DNA of 64,000 bases from Legionella micdadei (GTDB taxonomy: Bacteria; Pseudomonadota; Gammaproteobacteria; Legionellales; Legionellaceae), in the NCBI RefSeq assembly GCF_000953635.1, contig NZ_LN614830.1, positions 1,665,001 through 1,729,000 of the forward strand. Direction: 5' to 3'. The position numbers were made by a program, and so were the translations under genes. Under the pieces are notes generated by a model, which was not told where the DNA came from, searched no databases, and saw nothing but the letters and a program-made list of their open reading frames with translations. Shown here in pieces: positions 63,232 to 64,000 of this stretch (positions are counted from its first letter, which is position 1; every line of letters begins with the position of its first letter).

Positions 63232-64000
63232 ATGCGAGCCATCTGGAAAGGCGATATTTCTTTTGGATTAGTTACTATTCCTATACAAATTATACCTGTT
63301 GAAGAAAGGAATGAATTGAAATTCCATTTATTGGATTCCCGTGATCACGCTCGCATTCGCTATAAACGGGTTAATAGTGAAACTGACAAAGAAGTCCCTT
63401 GGGAAAATATTGTTAAAGGGTATGAATATGATAAGGGAGCCTATATTGTTATTGATGAGCAAGCTTTCGAAGACGCAAGTCCTGATTTGTATAAATCCAT
63501 CGATATAGAAGAATTTGTTGACCTTAATGAAATAGACAATTTGTATTTCGAAAAACCGTACTATGCACTTCCCGATTCAAAAAATCAAAAAGCATATGTT
63601 CTTTTAAGGGAAGCATTAAAAAAAACTCGAAAAGTAGGGGTGGCAAAAGCAATTATTCGGACAAAAGAGTACATCAGCCTAGTGATGGCTCACGATAAAG
63701 CCCTTGTCCTGTACCTTATCCATTTTGACGAAACGATACGTAAAGAAGATGATTTTAAGCTTCCAACCGAATCGCTTAATACTTACAAGATCAGTGCGCG
63801 TGAAATGGAAGTGGCAGTTAATCTTATTAATGACCTTAGCGCTAAATGGGAGCCTCAAAAATATCACGATGAATACCGTGAGGCCATGAATAAATGGCTC
63901 GAAAAAAAGGCAAAAGAAGTTCAAAAAGAGGCAGGAAAGAAAGTCACTGCCCGTCGCCGAACACCTGAAGATGTAGTGGATTTTATTACTTTACTAAAAA
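63232..64000 (+). CDS. ku: Ku protein of bacterial non-homologous end joining (partial)
   Basis: 256 codons are visible; the gene runs past the window end. RAIWKGDISFGLVTIPIQI at the N-terminus, LDSRDHARIRYKRVN, KAYVLLREALKKTRKVGVAK and a basic Lys-rich region near the end match bacterial Ku, the homodimer that binds double-strand ends and recruits LigD. The start is ATG 63232 with GAGG 7 bases upstream; ATG 63229 is possible. ligD is not visible and may follow. Confidence 0.95.
   Translation, partial: MRAIWKGDISFGLVTIPIQIIPVEERNELKFHLLDSRDHARIRYKRVNSETDKEVPWENIVKGYEYDKGAYIVIDEQAFEDASPDLYKSIDIEEFVDLNEIDNLYFEKPYYALPDSKNQKAYVLLREALKKTRKVGVAKAIIRTKEYISLVMAHDKALVLYLIHFDETIRKEDDFKLPTESLNTYKISAREMEVAVNLINDLSAKWEPQKYHDEYREAMNKWLEKKAKEVQKEAGKKVTARRRTPEDVVDFITLLK

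Noticed and set aside
1-64000. CRISPR array, insertion sequence, prophage or tRNA genes
   Set aside because: No regularly spaced repeats, transposase or integrase motifs, or tRNA-like cloverleafs were seen by reading; a tRNAscan or ISfinder search was not possible.

Overview
The window is about 64 kb of AT-rich gammaproteobacterial chromosome that looks like Legionella or a close relative. This is an inference from content: two sites that fit the PmrA box used by Legionella to control Dot/Icm effectors (41438-41454 on the plus strand, 58476-58492 on the minus strand), each in front of effector-like genes of unknown function; a phasin-like protein; LpxO; a bioA / bioB-bioF-bioH-bioD arrangement; and tandem paralogous orphan genes. 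No rRNA, tRNA, CRISPR array, transposase or integrase was recognised. No gene-free gap exceeds 300 bases.

Layout. 1-10.1 kb: CysZ-like membrane protein, PspC-domain protein, a very large alpha-2-macroglobulin with an intact CTEQ thioester motif, divergent pbpC (the usual partner of bacterial alpha-2-macroglobulin), and a GFA-type zinc protein. 10.2-12.7 kb: two tandem membrane paralogues of unknown role and a Mth938-domain protein. 12.8-21.1 kb: housekeeping genes alaC, an RpfE-like gene coupled to recJ, dusA, a small secreted protein, secA and a mutT-type Nudix gene. 21.2-27.2 kb: small orphans, a nitroreductase with an added Cys-rich tail, AlkA, a His/Gly-rich secreted protein behind a palindromic operator-like site, a DMT-family transporter, a phasin-like protein and zapD. 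27.2-34.8 kb: coaE, a secreted Cys-rich protein and a CSS/EAL c-di-GMP phosphodiesterase in a tight run with bioA, divergent from bioB-bioF-bioH-bioD. A BirA-like operator and a good promoter lie between bioA and bioB. 34.8-41.3 kb: fmdB-type zinc ribbon, DUF502 protein, aspS, a large MscS-family channel and mutH, tightly packed.

41.4-50 kb is accessory: a PmrA-box orphan that is a candidate effector, a 2H phosphoesterase-like protein, a Gln-rich coiled-coil secreted protein, Hsp20 plus a host-attachment-type protein, a quinol-dependent nitric oxide reductase, and then four tandem small genes with a nearly constant 45-48 residue leader ending in Glu-Ala-Gly-Gly followed by completely different C-terminal tails. 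This family looks like exported or processed peptide precursors and is the most unusual item in the window. Copies 3 and 4 are separated by what appears to be a decayed copy of the 3' end of the neighbouring SDR gene, so the array grew by segmental duplication.

50-64 kb: an SDR and a PNPOx-type oxidase; lpxO translationally coupled to a YejM/LapC-like membrane sulfatase-fold gene (lipid A/LPS surface control); a PhzF-type protein; thiolase; a pair of Ser-rich paralogous candidate effectors behind the second PmrA box; an OafA-type O-acyltransferase with SGNH domain; a DoxD-DoxA fusion (thiosulfate:quinone oxidoreductase type); an FAD monooxygenase; a 30-residue membrane peptide; and the start of a ku gene that runs off the end.
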